A DNA stretch of 64,000 nucleotides from Brucella daejeonensis (lineage in GTDB: Bacteria > Pseudomonadota > Alphaproteobacteria > Rhizobiales > Rhizobiaceae). The notes beneath the pieces are model-generated. The model made no database searches. It saw nothing but the letters and a program-made list of their open reading frames with translations, and had not been told where the DNA came from. A program made the translations under genes and the position numbers. The DNA is taken from the NCBI RefSeq assembly GCF_014199265.1, contig NZ_JACIJG010000015.1, forward strand, positions 1 to 64,000. The letters are read 5' to 3'. Shown here in pieces: positions 27,113 to 34,883 of this stretch (the first letter of the stretch is position 1; each line of letters starts with the position of its first letter).

Positions 27113-28387
27113 TCAAGGGTTTTCGGCTACTTCCTCCCCGTCTTCATTTTCTTCTATTGCCGCATCTGGGTGCAGTTTGGGTGCAAATAGCGGCCTTCGA
27201 GTGCACTTTTGCAGCTTCTCAATGACTGAATCTGTGGCGCGCATGGCGTCCGAAAGATACTCCGGGTCAAAGGCTTCATAGGCATCGGCGGTTCTGGCTT
27301 CGTCATGCCCGAGCCAAACGTCGCGCTGCTCCTTGTCGACGCGCGGCTTTTCACGGCGAACCATAGTCGCCATGAAATGACGAATTGTGCCCTGTGTGAA
27401 TTGCGAAAGTTCACATTCCTCGGCGTGACGTTTGAACGTCCGCTTCATAGTGGTGACAGGCTGACTATTCCAAACCATCGGTGCGCCAACGGCCTCGCCG
27501 AGCCTTGCGGTTTCTTCCACTTCTTCCTCGGCTTTCCATTTATCTAGCCAGTCACGCAGATTTTCGGTCAGCCGGATTTTCGGGCGATACTTGTTGGTCT
27601 GCCGGCGCCCTGATGGATTTAGATCAATGACACCAAATCTCCGGTTGATGCGATCCGGCGTGTCCCGAAAATCGATAATGCTTTCAGGACGCGCCCATGT
27701 ATTGAGCGAGAGTATGACAAACCGGAATAGATTCTCCTGCCGCTTGCCGATCATATCGATGAAGTGGCCAAATTCTTCGAAGGTAGGAAGCCAGTCTCGC
27801 GGCTTGGGTTCTGGCACGTTTAAAAGTTCGGCAACCTGCTTCGCCTGGGTGATAACCTCGGGCGCACTGTCCAGCAATTGAACCTCATGTTCATTGCCAA
27901 GCCCATCACGCACCACCAATAGCTTTTTCCCGATCTGAAATGCCGCTGAAACGACTGACAGGTTGCGAGCGATGTATGCTGGGCTATGTGCAAATTTCTC
28001 CTGGCTCCATTGCATAAATTCCCGCTGCCGGATCGGGCCGAAGGAAGCAACATTGGCCGTCGGAAGCATCTTTTCAGAAAGAAACTCCCGGATGATGGAA
28101 ATTGCCCGAAACGCCTGTTCTCCCGACGGCTTGGTTTTGACGTCGTTCTCGTAATAGTGGTCAAGCGCCGCTAGCATCATCACGCGTTCGGGCGAGCGTC
28201 CCGATACTGCCTGGAGCGTTCCGACGAGTTCAATGAGCTTGTCTTGGGCTTCGTTGAGAATTTTCGTGCCAAGTGATCGGCGAGCAACCTTTCGCTTTCG
28301 CTTGTTGTACCAGAATGCGTAGAGGTTGCCGGAATTGCCCTCGGTGCCGATCCAATAGTCTCCATACTCCCAGAGGCGTTCTGACAT
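27113..28387 (-). CDS. int: Tyrosine-recombinase integrase
   Basis: The 424-residue site-specific recombinase should integrate and excise the prophage at tRNA-Val. Candidate catalytic residues are Arg233 (TWARPES), Arg336 (GTIRHF), His361 (WLGHDEA) and Tyr370 (TADAYEAF). The His normally found three residues before the second Arg is Gly here. Residues 1-60 resemble an arm-type DNA-binding domain, and 70-180 the core-binding domain. The tail after 385 is acidic. AAGGAA lies six bases before the ATG. The gene is the last of the leftward operon, and the upstream excisionase-like frame runs 208 bp into it. Confidence 0.92.
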   Translation of the reverse strand: MSERLWEYGDYWIGTEGNSGNLYAFWYNKRKRKVARRSLGTKILNEAQDKLIELVGTLQAVSGRSPERVMMLAALDHYYENDVKTKPSGEQAFRAISIIREFLSEKMLPTANVASFGPIRQREFMQWSQEKFAHSPAYIARNLSVVSAAFQIGKKLLVVRDGLGNEHEVQLLDSAPEVITQAKQVAELLNVPEPKPRDWLPTFEEFGHFIDMIGKRQENLFRFVILSLNTWARPESIIDFRDTPDRINRRFGVIDLNPSGRRQTNKYRPKIRLTENLRDWLDKWKAEEEVEETARLGEAVGAPMVWNSQPVTTMKRTFKRHAEECELSQFTQGTIRHFMATMVRREKPRVDKEQRDVWLGHDEARTADAYEAFDPEYLSDAMRATDSVIEKLQKCTRRPLFAPKLHPDAAIEENEDGEEVAENP

Positions 28388-28590
28388 GCTTTTTCCTTAC
28401 GAGATAGATAAGCGGCAACGGCGGATGGATGGTAAAGTACAGCCCCCTTTTTGCCGGATACATAAGCTATTTCGCCATTCTGGCGCGCTCGACGGAGTTC
28501 TCGGAGTCCAAGTAGTGCGGAGAATCGCTTACAGATTTCGTTCTCTGGTAGCAGTTCCTCATACCGCGTAAGAGCGTTATTTGTCTGCAT
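28180..28590 (-). CDS. Excisionase-like small DNA-binding protein
   Basis: The reading from ATG 28590 (GGAGG upstream) gives 136 residues. Residues about 8-65 (ENEICKRFSALLGLRELRRARQNGEIAYVSGKKGAVLYHPSAVAAYL) have the winged-helix or MerR-like layout of excisionases and HTH_17 proteins. From residue 69 on, the frame overlaps the integrase gene. It turns Ser/Thr-rich with no recognisable fold, so either the protein has a dispensable tail or a frame change truncates it. It overlaps the end of the Gp37/Gp68 gene by 14 bp. Position directly before int supports an Xis role. Confidence 0.6.
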   Translation of the reverse strand: MQTNNALTRYEELLPENEICKRFSALLGLRELRRARQNGEIAYVSGKKGAVLYHPSAVAAYLSRKEKACQNASGSMETIGSAPRAIPATSTHSGTTSESERLLADHLARKFSTKPKTSSLNSSERSRQYRDARPNA

Positions 28591-29701
28591 GACCGCCTCC
28601 ATTGACGGCGAGCGCACACCCTCCTACCGGATTGGCTGGCATCGCGTCGTGATAGGATTGATCAAGCATCCGCCCGGCAGCATTTTTTGACACCGGATTG
28701 ACGTAAATCACGCGTTCGCCGTGGAAACCGGTCCCACCTTCGAGGTTGAGCCATCGGCCACGCGGATTTTCGCGTTCCGTGCCCCCACAGCGGCGCCAAT
28801 CAGGATCATCGACATCGCGGTCATAGACCTGCTGCCAGCCCCCCCACTGCTTGAAGAAGAAAGGAACTCCGGCCGCCGCGCATTGATCGCGCAGAGATCG
28901 AGCCCAATCCGGGTGCATCGGACGCGCACCCTTCCCGCTCTCCCCGCCAGCGACAACCCAATCGATCCCGCGCCCGCAACCATACTTCAGCCCGCAATAC
29001 ATGCGCTGGCCTGCATACTGACCGTGCTCTATGTCGGCATATGCCTCGCTGCGCAGACTATCTAGAGGGTTGATCACGCCGGGAATCTTGATGCTATCGA
29101 GGTCAACTGGGCCGAGTAATGGCTCGGCGCTGACCCAGCGAATTGCCGCCGGCGTGTCGAGCAGCGCTGGAATGCGTTCATTGGCGCGCTTCTGATCTTC
29201 GACAGATACACCCAGCCAGACATTCGGCAGCGGCCATGACCAGACTTCACGAGCGCCGCCATCGAAGGAATACCAGTTTGCATAAATCTCTTCGAGCAGA
29301 TCATCACCACGAGAGAGAAAATCCCGCATTCGATCGGCGCGCTTCGTTAGAATCTGGAAGGTGTGACGGCTAGCGATCGCCATAACGGTGAAGACGTCAA
29401 GAATCCAATCGTCCGGCACATCCTCGTGGAAAAGGTCGCCATGCGCGCAGACGAACACCATGCGGGGCTTTTTCCATTCAAGCGGCTGGGCGAGCCATTC
29501 ACGGTTACGACGCACCTTGCCATTCCAAACCGGCCCGGTTTTAGACCCGACCGTAAGGCCGACACGGGACGGATGATGCTGTAGGCGCGTGCCGGCGAGT
29601 TTCATCGCATAGCAGTTCGTGCAGCCAGGTGAGACGACACTGCAGCCGGTGATCGGATTCCATGTCGCGTCGGTCCATTCGATATGAGTCTTGTCAGCCA
29701 T
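28577..29701 (-). CDS. Phage Gp37/Gp68 (DUF5131) family protein
   Basis: The 374-residue protein begins KTHIEWTDATWNPITGCSVVSPGCTNCYAMKLAG, the signature start of the Gp37/Gp68 family, with three cysteines spaced CX7CX2C followed by YA. Other conserved blocks are WKKPRMVFVCAHGDLFHEDVP, PNVWLGVSVEDQ, RWVSAEPLLGP, DWVVAGGESG and PFFFKQWG. The biochemical function of the family is not known to me, and the cysteines could bind metal or an Fe-S centre. It is common in temperate phages of Rhizobiales and Mycobacteria. Confidence 0.85.
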   Translation of the reverse strand: MADKTHIEWTDATWNPITGCSVVSPGCTNCYAMKLAGTRLQHHPSRVGLTVGSKTGPVWNGKVRRNREWLAQPLEWKKPRMVFVCAHGDLFHEDVPDDWILDVFTVMAIASRHTFQILTKRADRMRDFLSRGDDLLEEIYANWYSFDGGAREVWSWPLPNVWLGVSVEDQKRANERIPALLDTPAAIRWVSAEPLLGPVDLDSIKIPGVINPLDSLRSEAYADIEHGQYAGQRMYCGLKYGCGRGIDWVVAGGESGKGARPMHPDWARSLRDQCAAAGVPFFFKQWGGWQQVYDRDVDDPDWRRCGGTERENPRGRWLNLEGGTGFHGERVIYVNPVSKNAAGRMLDQSYHDAMPANPVGGCALAVNGGGHADK

Positions 29702-30098
29702 GAGCAGGCACCTCCGTCTGCGAGAGGGCAGCGTCGATCACTGAAAGGACATCGTCCAATCGATCAATGGAAGGTTGGTCAACATCGGCGATAGTCGATA
29801 AGTCGCCGCCCACCGTGACGCTTGCAAAAACTGCGGCCCGATCTTCCCGAATGACCTCGCGGGCGTATTGCAACGCACTCAGCAGCGCATCATGCGAATT
29901 GCACGACGTCAGGATGCGGTCGACGTAGCTATCCAGAATATGATCCATTCCAAAGGCGCGTGGCACGATAACGGCAGCGACAGGCAAGCCGTCCTCTGGC
30001 CCTATGAATGTGAACGTGTTGCTGCCGCCCGTATCGACGGACCAATCGTACGGATATCCGAGTTCGATCCAAGGCTTGTTGTTCGAGCTATTCCCCAT
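29694..30098 (-). CDS. Phage protein of unknown function
   Basis: The 134-residue product from ATG 30098 (GGGAGG eight bases upstream) shows no recognised domain. It is soluble and acidic, with GGSNTFTFIGPEDGLPVAAVIVP and a helical C-terminus IDRLDDVLSVIDAALSQ. It overlaps the next gene by 8 bp, and the membrane-protein gene before it by 11 bp. A 23-residue N-terminal extension is open but lies inside that preceding gene and lacks a ribosome site. Confidence 0.6.
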   Translation of the reverse strand: MGNSSNNKPWIELGYPYDWSVDTGGSNTFTFIGPEDGLPVAAVIVPRAFGMDHILDSYVDRILTSCNSHDALLSALQYAREVIREDRAAVFASVTVGGDLSTIADVDQPSIDRLDDVLSVIDAALSQTEVPAHG

Positions 30099-30294
30099 CG
30101 TTGCTGCCTCCCGAAAGAAGTTCGAGCAGAGCCAGCGGCCAGACGACGATGAAGAATACGGCGCCAAGAATCCGTGCTATCAGCGGGAGTTCTTCGTAAG
30201 CCTTTGTATTTTTCGGTTCGCAGCGGCGTTTTTTGAGAAATAGCGCTATGTAGACGGCAGCGCCGACAAGAAGCCATACTAGAATGAAATTCAT
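30088..30294 (-). CDS. Small phage membrane protein, two transmembrane segments
   Basis: The 68 residues contain two hydrophobic helices (FILVWLLVGAAVYIALFL and IARILGAVFFIVVWPLALLELL) joined by a basic/acidic loop. GGAGGAGCG precedes the ATG, which shares an ATGA with the upstream gene's stop. The function is unknown. The position in an early operon makes host-membrane or superinfection effects possible. Confidence 0.65.
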   Translation of the reverse strand: MNFILVWLLVGAAVYIALFLKKRRCEPKNTKAYEELPLIARILGAVFFIVVWPLALLELLSGGSNDGE

Positions 30295-30464
30295 GGTTTC
30301 CGCTCCTCCAACAGCGTTTCAATCTGCGCGGAGACGCGGAGCACCCACGCGAGCAGAACCGCTAAAACGGACGTTTCCTGGCTGATCCCAAATAATTTCG
30401 TGCAGATCAGGAGAGACGTCAGGGCCAGCAACAGGTTGATGATCTGGTACCAGATTTTCCGCAT
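30291..30464 (-). CDS. Small phage membrane protein (57 residues)
   Basis: Reading from the ATG at 30464 gives 57 residues beginning MRKIWYQIINLLLALTSLL with a second hydrophobic stretch, TSVLAVLLAWVLRVSA, and a charged end, ETLLEERKP. GGGGGAGCC lies just upstream. It starts 9 bp after the clamp gene and ends in an ATGA overlap with the next small membrane gene, so the two are translationally coupled. The function is unknown. Confidence 0.62.
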   Translation of the reverse strand: MRKIWYQIINLLLALTSLLICTKLFGISQETSVLAVLLAWVLRVSAQIETLLEERKP

Positions 30465-30473
30465 GGCTCCCCC

Positions 30474-31601
30474 CTAAACCCGCATCGGCATGATGACGAA
30501 CAGCGGCGGCACGTCGCCATCCTCGGCCCCGACAGGCGAAACCTTGCAGGGGGAACCGGGATCGCTAAGCTCGAACCGCATTTCCTTGGCGGAGGCGGCG
30601 CCCAGAACGTCGAGGCAGTATTTGTGATTGAAGCCGATGGTCACCTCGTCGTCGTGTCCATCGCCCACAAAAATGCTGTCCTCGGCCTGCCCGTTGTCGG
30701 GGTTGATGACTTCCAGTTTCAGTTCACTTTGGCCGAAGCTGAATTTCACCGCCCGCCCGCGATCGCTCGATACCGTGCTGACACGATTGATCGCATCCGC
30801 AAGGCTAGCACGGTCGACCGTATAGAATTTGTCATTGTTGGCCGGGATCACGCGCTGATAGTCCGGAAATGTGCCGTCGATCAGTTTTGATGTGATCGCC
30901 GTGCCATCCGGCAGGACAACACGAACTTTGCGTTCCGACAGCTTCAGGACGATATCCTCATCGCCTTCCGCGAAATGCTGGAGCAAGGCGACCGTGCGGC
31001 GTGGAATGATGACGCCCGGAATGCCTTCGCTGCCCGACGGAACATCCAGTTTCATCAGCGCCAGCCGGTGGCCGTCCGTTGCCACGAAGGCCAGATGCTC
31101 CTCGTTATGGTGCATGAACACGCCATTGAGATAATAGCGCGTTTCCTCCGCCGAGATCGCGAAAGCGACCGTGGACAGGACACGCGCCAGCGTGTTGCCT
31201 GACAGGGCAAACTCATGCGTGAAGTCATCCGCCGGCATTTCTGGAAAATCCGAAGCCGGCAGCACCTGCAGGCGGAAGCGCGAGCGCCCCGACTTGATGT
31301 TCACATGCGTCTGGTCGCCTTCGAACTCGACCATGCTGCCGTCGGCAAATTTCCTCACCGCATCGTGCAACAGCGCCGACTGCACCGTGAATGGTGCGAT
31401 ATCCGGCAGGCCGTCCTGCTTTGCCACGGCCTTGACCTCGATGTCGAGATTGGTGCCGGTCACGCATAGGTGCCCGCTTTCGACCTTGAGCAGCACGTTG
31501 CCAAGGATAGGGATCGTGTTGCGCTTTTCGACGGCGCGATTGACCGCCGCCAGGGCGGGGAGCAACGCTCCCCTTTCTATGGTGAATTTGACCGCTGTCA
31601 T
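30474..31601 (-). CDS. dnaN: Phage-encoded DNA polymerase III sliding clamp (beta)
   Basis: The 375-residue protein is a full-length beta clamp. It begins VKFTIERGALLPALAAVNRAVEKRNTIPILGNVLL, as bacterial DnaN does, contains ATDGHRLA and IIPRRTV, and ends LFVIMPMRV, the conserved C-terminus that forms the partner-binding pocket. It would encircle DNA and tether polymerase. The ATG at 31601 overlaps the DUF2303 stop (ATGA). An 88-residue upstream extension is out of family. A clamp carried by a temperate phage is uncommon and suggests either replication with its own processivity factor or competition with the host clamp. Confidence 0.93.
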   Translation of the reverse strand: MTAVKFTIERGALLPALAAVNRAVEKRNTIPILGNVLLKVESGHLCVTGTNLDIEVKAVAKQDGLPDIAPFTVQSALLHDAVRKFADGSMVEFEGDQTHVNIKSGRSRFRLQVLPASDFPEMPADDFTHEFALSGNTLARVLSTVAFAISAEETRYYLNGVFMHHNEEHLAFVATDGHRLALMKLDVPSGSEGIPGVIIPRRTVALLQHFAEGDEDIVLKLSERKVRVVLPDGTAITSKLIDGTFPDYQRVIPANNDKFYTVDRASLADAINRVSTVSSDRGRAVKFSFGQSELKLEVINPDNGQAEDSIFVGDGHDDEVTIGFNHKYCLDVLGAASAKEMRFELSDPGSPCKVSPVGAEDGDVPPLFVIMPMRV

Positions 31602-32554
31602 AGCGAGGCCTCGGGCTTGCCCGCGAAGCACGGAAGTTCGGTCGCCTTTGCGACGTCGGAAACAGAATGCTCCAGGTGCTGGGTGATGATCTGGTCTGGA
31701 CGATAGATCTGATAGCACCAGTAGACGCTGCCCCCACTGACGCGGTAGCGCAGGCGGACCGGGATGCGCACCGCATCGCCCATGAAGAACACCGGGATCG
31801 AAAGGATGAACATGCCGGGCACGGTGACAGGCTTGCCGTCGGCGCCAACGTGGCTCTCTTCCCACTGAAGCTGACGCTCACCGGATTGCAGCGTGTGATT
31901 GACCTTGACCTTGGCCTCCACATTAATCTGCATCTTGCGAGAAAGCTCCACCAGCTGGTTGGGGTTGGAAACGGTGCAGGAAAAGTCTCGCTCGATGTTG
32001 GCCACGTCAGCATCGGACGGTGACGCGAGATCGGGAATGCGATCTTCAAGGAAATAGGCGAACTTTTCCTGATCCATGAACTCGCCATCCTTGCTGACCC
32101 AGACTTTCCATTCTTCGGACAGCGGGAACTCGTAGTGGATGCGATGGGACAGGAAAGCGGCAATGCCTCCGTTCTGGGCTTCGTGATAGTCGATAACGGC
32201 AGTCATAGACGGCTGGCGCCAGTTCAGATCGACAAATACGGCGGAATCATCCGTCTTGTGGCGGTTGGCAAGATCGATGAGTGCTGCCAACGTCTGGACT
32301 TTCGCCGTACCCTGCTTGCGTGCTGGATATAGCCTATGTGCTTCGAGAATGGCCGACACCGCCTCAAGCCCCGGCTTTTCGCCGCGTTTGAGCAGGGCCG
32401 GTACCATGCCCGGCAGACCGGGCATATCGTCGGTGGATGTCAAAAAGACAATCTCGGCGCCTTTGGCCTGTGCGCCAAGATCGGCAGCAGCCTGAATATC
32501 AAAGTTTCCCGAAACGGGCGGAAGAAGTTCGGAAGTTGCAGTATTCTCGGACAT
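31598..32554 (-). CDS. DUF2303 phage protein
   Basis: The 318-residue protein matches the DUF2303 family of phage proteins, with YPARKQGTAKVQTLAALIDLANRHK, FVDLNWRQPSMTAVIDYHEA and NPNQLVELSRKMQINVEAKVKV. Members usually lie near SSB or recombination genes, as here, and a DNA-replication or recombination role is inferred only from that. CAGGAGC precedes the ATG, and the stop overlaps the clamp gene start. Confidence 0.82.
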   Translation of the reverse strand: MSENTATSELLPPVSGNFDIQAAADLGAQAKGAEIVFLTSTDDMPGLPGMVPALLKRGEKPGLEAVSAILEAHRLYPARKQGTAKVQTLAALIDLANRHKTDDSAVFVDLNWRQPSMTAVIDYHEAQNGGIAAFLSHRIHYEFPLSEEWKVWVSKDGEFMDQEKFAYFLEDRIPDLASPSDADVANIERDFSCTVSNPNQLVELSRKMQINVEAKVKVNHTLQSGERQLQWEESHVGADGKPVTVPGMFILSIPVFFMGDAVRIPVRLRYRVSGGSVYWCYQIYRPDQIITQHLEHSVSDVAKATELPCFAGKPEASL

Positions 32555-32578
32555 TTTAGCTCCTGATTTTCAGAGGGG

Positions 32579-32935
32579 TTAGCCGTGGATCACGTCGGTC
32601 ACGCCACGCGAGGCATCGCGTGGCCCGCCAAACATGTCGATTTGTCTGGGGTGCTGGGTGGAGAGAGAACCATCGTCCAGAAGCCAGTAGAACGACGAAC
32701 CGTGAACCGGCTTCGGGCGCTTGGAACTGGTTTCCGCCTCGATGGTGACTGTGCCGTCGACCACTTCGATATTGAGCTTGAGCGTGACCGAACCCTTGGC
32801 CTTGACCTTGGGGCGGTCGCCGGTGTGCTCTTGCAGGGCGGCAAGAGTATCCATCATTTCGGTGGTCAGGCGTTGCGCCAGTTCCCCGTTCTCCAGAAGG
32901 CCAATTATGGTGTTGGAATCGCGTATGCGCTGCAT
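32579..32935 (-). CDS. Conserved phage protein next to DUF2303
   Basis: The 118-residue protein has no domain I recognise. The middle is beta-rich (KGSVTLKLNIEVVDGTVTIEAETSSKRPK), and it ends with an Asp/Gly-rich tail. GGAGAAAG precedes the ATG. It is sandwiched between ssb and DUF2303 on the - strand, so it probably takes part in phage DNA metabolism. Confidence 0.65.
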   Translation of the reverse strand: MQRIRDSNTIIGLLENGELAQRLTTEMMDTLAALQEHTGDRPKVKAKGSVTLKLNIEVVDGTVTIEAETSSKRPKPVHGSSFYWLLDDGSLSTQHPRQIDMFGGPRDASRGVTDVIHG

Positions 32936-32950
32936 GTCTTTCTCCGTGGT

Positions 32951-33445
32951 TTAAAAGGGGATTTCATCATCGAGATCGCGCGCGAAACCGCCGCCGCTCT
33001 GGCCGGCATATCCGCCACCGGATGCAGAAGTATCGTCCTGACTTCTCGATGAATTCTGACCGTAATCGTCCGGGCTGGACGGGCCGCGCCCGCCGCCATT
33101 GCCCTGCGGCAGAAGCTCAAGTGCGCCGCCGAAGTTTTCCAGAACGGTTTCCGTCGAATAGCGGGCGTTGCCGTTCTGATCTTCCCACTTACGGGTGCGA
33201 ACTTTTCCGGCGATGTAGACGATATTGCCCTTCTTCAGGTACTGCTCCGCCGTTTTGGCAATGCCCTGATTGAAGATGACAATGGTGTGCCACTCGGCTT
33301 TTTCTTTCTTCTCGCCGGTCTGCTTGTCCCGCCAGGTATCGGTTGTGACGACGCGCATTGTGACGATGGCATCGCCATTGTTGGCGCGGCGCACTTCCGG
33401 GTCCGCGCCAAGACGGCCGATCATCTGATGGAGGTTGAGGCTCAT
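32951..33445 (-). CDS. ssb: Phage single-stranded DNA-binding protein
   Basis: The 164-residue SSB has the OB-fold in residues 1-110 (LNLHQMIGRLGADPEVRRANNGD, EKKEKAEWHTIVIFNQ, GNIVYIAGKVRTRKWEDQNG), a Gly/Gln/Ser-rich linker and the acidic tip DDEIPF for partner binding. It protects single strands during replication and recombination. The start overlaps the stop of the HD-domain gene as ATGA. Confidence 0.95.
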   Translation of the reverse strand: MSLNLHQMIGRLGADPEVRRANNGDAIVTMRVVTTDTWRDKQTGEKKEKAEWHTIVIFNQGIAKTAEQYLKKGNIVYIAGKVRTRKWEDQNGNARYSTETVLENFGGALELLPQGNGGGRGPSSPDDYGQNSSRSQDDTSASGGGYAGQSGGGFARDLDDEIPF

Positions 33446-34062
33446 GCCGCCGCCCTCCAGTCGATGCCGAGATAGCGGGTGAGCCGATCAAGCCATGCTT
33501 CCTCGGCCTTCATCGGAGCCCACGGCTTGATAGCTCCCGTCAACTTCGGCATCGGCAGTTCCCGGCCTGCAAGGTTTTTCAAGCCGTTATTGCCAAAGAG
33601 CAGCGCTGTTTCGGCGCGAAGCATCCGCTCGTCCATCTCTTTGACGCCGTAAGGAACAACAGGCGGCAGGCCAGCCTTTCGATAAATCGTCTGGTCAAGC
33701 CGCGCCTTGACGGCCTCGACGGCATCACGAACGAGATGCATCGGAATATCGTGCATGCGATAGAGTGCATCAGCGAGAAACAAAACGGCCGGTCTGGGCC
33801 ATTCACCGATAAACGCCTCGTGGGCATCGTGCAGAAGAAAATAGGCACATAGAGTCGAGTCGCCCGTTTCATTCGCCAGCGCATCGGCACCCATTACGCA
33901 ATGCTGCGCAACCGAATACATCGGGCCTCTGTTGATGCCGTTGAAACGGGCCAGCTTCGAAAGGGCGCTGGCAATGGTCGGCCAGTGAATATCGCTATCC
34001 AGAGGCTTGGCGAGGTTCATGACGGAACCATCGGGGCGGAAAGAGTGAACGACAGAAGTCAT
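33442..34062 (-). CDS. HD-domain nucleotide phosphohydrolase (YfbR-like)
   Basis: The 206-residue protein has HD-domain metal ligands in YSVAQHCVMGADAL and LLHDAHEAFIGEWPRP, with a late Asp in KEMDERMLRAE. This pattern is that of YfbR-type 5'-deoxynucleotidases and phage HD hydrolases, which act on deoxynucleoside monophosphates or other nucleotides. It could adjust dNTP pools for phage replication or counter nucleotide-based defence, but the substrate is not visible. It is coupled by ATGA overlaps to genes on both sides. Confidence 0.8.
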   Translation of the reverse strand: MTSVVHSFRPDGSVMNLAKPLDSDIHWPTIASALSKLARFNGINRGPMYSVAQHCVMGADALANETGDSTLCAYFLLHDAHEAFIGEWPRPAVLFLADALYRMHDIPMHLVRDAVEAVKARLDQTIYRKAGLPPVVPYGVKEMDERMLRAETALLFGNNGLKNLAGRELPMPKLTGAIKPWAPMKAEEAWLDRLTRYLGIDWRAAA

Positions 34063-34142
34063 AGCGGGACACCGAAGACGAGCGAGAAAAAAGGAACGGC
34101 GAAAGCGATGACGCTCGCCGCGATGGCCTCTGCCGCGGTCAT
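34059..34142 (-). CDS. 27-residue phage membrane peptide
   Basis: The frame from ATG 34142 gives 27 residues, almost entirely a hydrophobic helix (AAEAIAASVIAFAVPFFSLVF). Its ATG overlaps the stop of the upstream gene and its stop overlaps the ATG of the HD gene, both as ATGA. That exact double coupling is the main argument that it is translated. A 91-residue extension in the same frame lies within the upstream gene and is Arg/Ala-rich shadow sequence. Confidence 0.5.
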   Translation of the reverse strand: MTAAEAIAASVIAFAVPFFSLVFGVPL

Positions 34143-34702
34143 GACAGCGCCCGCCCGTTGCGCACCGGGATCTTCGGCAATGTCTGCTCGGCGGCGATGG
34201 TGAGTTTTGCCCGCTCGACGGGCAGCAAGGGCAGGAGATTCAGGAATTGCTGCAGCACACAAATGCAGCGTTCGCGCTGCGGTGCCCACGGGTCGAGCAT
34301 CAATGCGGCGCGGCTTGCGCAATACCGTCCCCAAGCCTCGAAAAACTGCGTTGACGTTGTAAGATCGACCGTCATGGGCGGACGGTTGGGAACCGGCTGC
34401 CTGACCTTCATGATCATGTCGGTAAGGTTATCGTACGCCGCCTTCCGGCTTTCCGACTTCCATTCCGCAGCCAGCTGCTGGGCCTGCGTTCCGAATTCGA
34501 TGATTTCAGCGGACGTGAACCCGGCCCGGATCAGGTCTTTGAAGGTTGCCGCCCCCGACGATGCCGCGATGTCCTGCATCGACTTCGCCATTTCGATGGC
34601 ACGAAGATGCGGGGTGCGCTCAAACTCGCGTGGATCGGTGTTGCGGATCGGGACGGTTGGCCGGGGAAAGGACCGGGCTACTTGCGAATTCGGAAAACTC
34701 AT
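34139..34702 (-). CDS. Phage protein of unknown function, first gene of leftward operon
   Basis: The 187-residue protein starts at ATG 34702 with GGAGG five bases upstream. It is largely helical, with FKDLIRAGFTSAEIIEFGTQAQQLAAEW and a C-terminal helix CICVLQQFLNLLPLLPVERAKL. I recognise no domain. It is the first gene after the operator-controlled promoter at 34732-34760, so it should be expressed earliest after induction. Confidence 0.65.
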   Translation of the reverse strand: MSFPNSQVARSFPRPTVPIRNTDPREFERTPHLRAIEMAKSMQDIAASSGAATFKDLIRAGFTSAEIIEFGTQAQQLAAEWKSESRKAAYDNLTDMIMKVRQPVPNRPPMTVDLTTSTQFFEAWGRYCASRAALMLDPWAPQRERCICVLQQFLNLLPLLPVERAKLTIAAEQTLPKIPVRNGRALS

Positions 34703-34731
34703 GGATGCCTCCATCGGTTAGGATGGGGCTA

Positions 34732-34760
34732 ATATCGAATAATTTGCGATAATCTGTCAA
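34732..34760 (-). promoter_or_regulatory. Leftward early promoter (PL-like)
   Basis: On the - strand TTGACA (34760-34755), a 17-base spacer and CGATAT (34737-34732) form a near-ideal sigma-70 promoter. A copy of the 17-bp phage operator (34734-34750) occupies the spacer and the -10 box, so repressor binding there must block transcription. Confidence 0.82.
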
Positions 34761-34826
34761 TTGGGTTTATCGCATTTTTTGCGATGCTCAATATTTTGAA
34801 AGGCTTAACATCGCAAAATATGCGAA
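34734..34826. promoter_or_regulatory. Left operator cluster, three 17-bp sites
   Basis: Sites are ATCGAA-TAATT-TGCGAT at 34734-34750, ATCGCA-TTTTT-TGCGAT at 34769-34785 and ATCGCA-AAATA-TGCGAA at 34810-34826. They share the consensus ATCGCA-N5-TGCGAT with the sites at the repressor/Cro border. The first covers the leftward promoter, and the others lie upstream at 35- and 41-bp steps. Confidence 0.82.
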
Positions 34827-34831
34827 TCACC

Positions 34832-34859
34832 AACAAAAAGCCCGGCACGGGGCCGGGCT
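34832..34859 (-). terminator. Terminator of the repressor gene
   Basis: AGCCCGGC (34839-34846) and GCCGGGCT (34852-34859) are perfect arms. On the - strand the stem is followed by TTTTTGTTG. It lies 24 bp after the repressor stop and insulates the leftward operon from repressor-gene readthrough. Confidence 0.82.
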
Positions 34860-34883
34860 GATTTGGTCATTGATCAGAGAATG

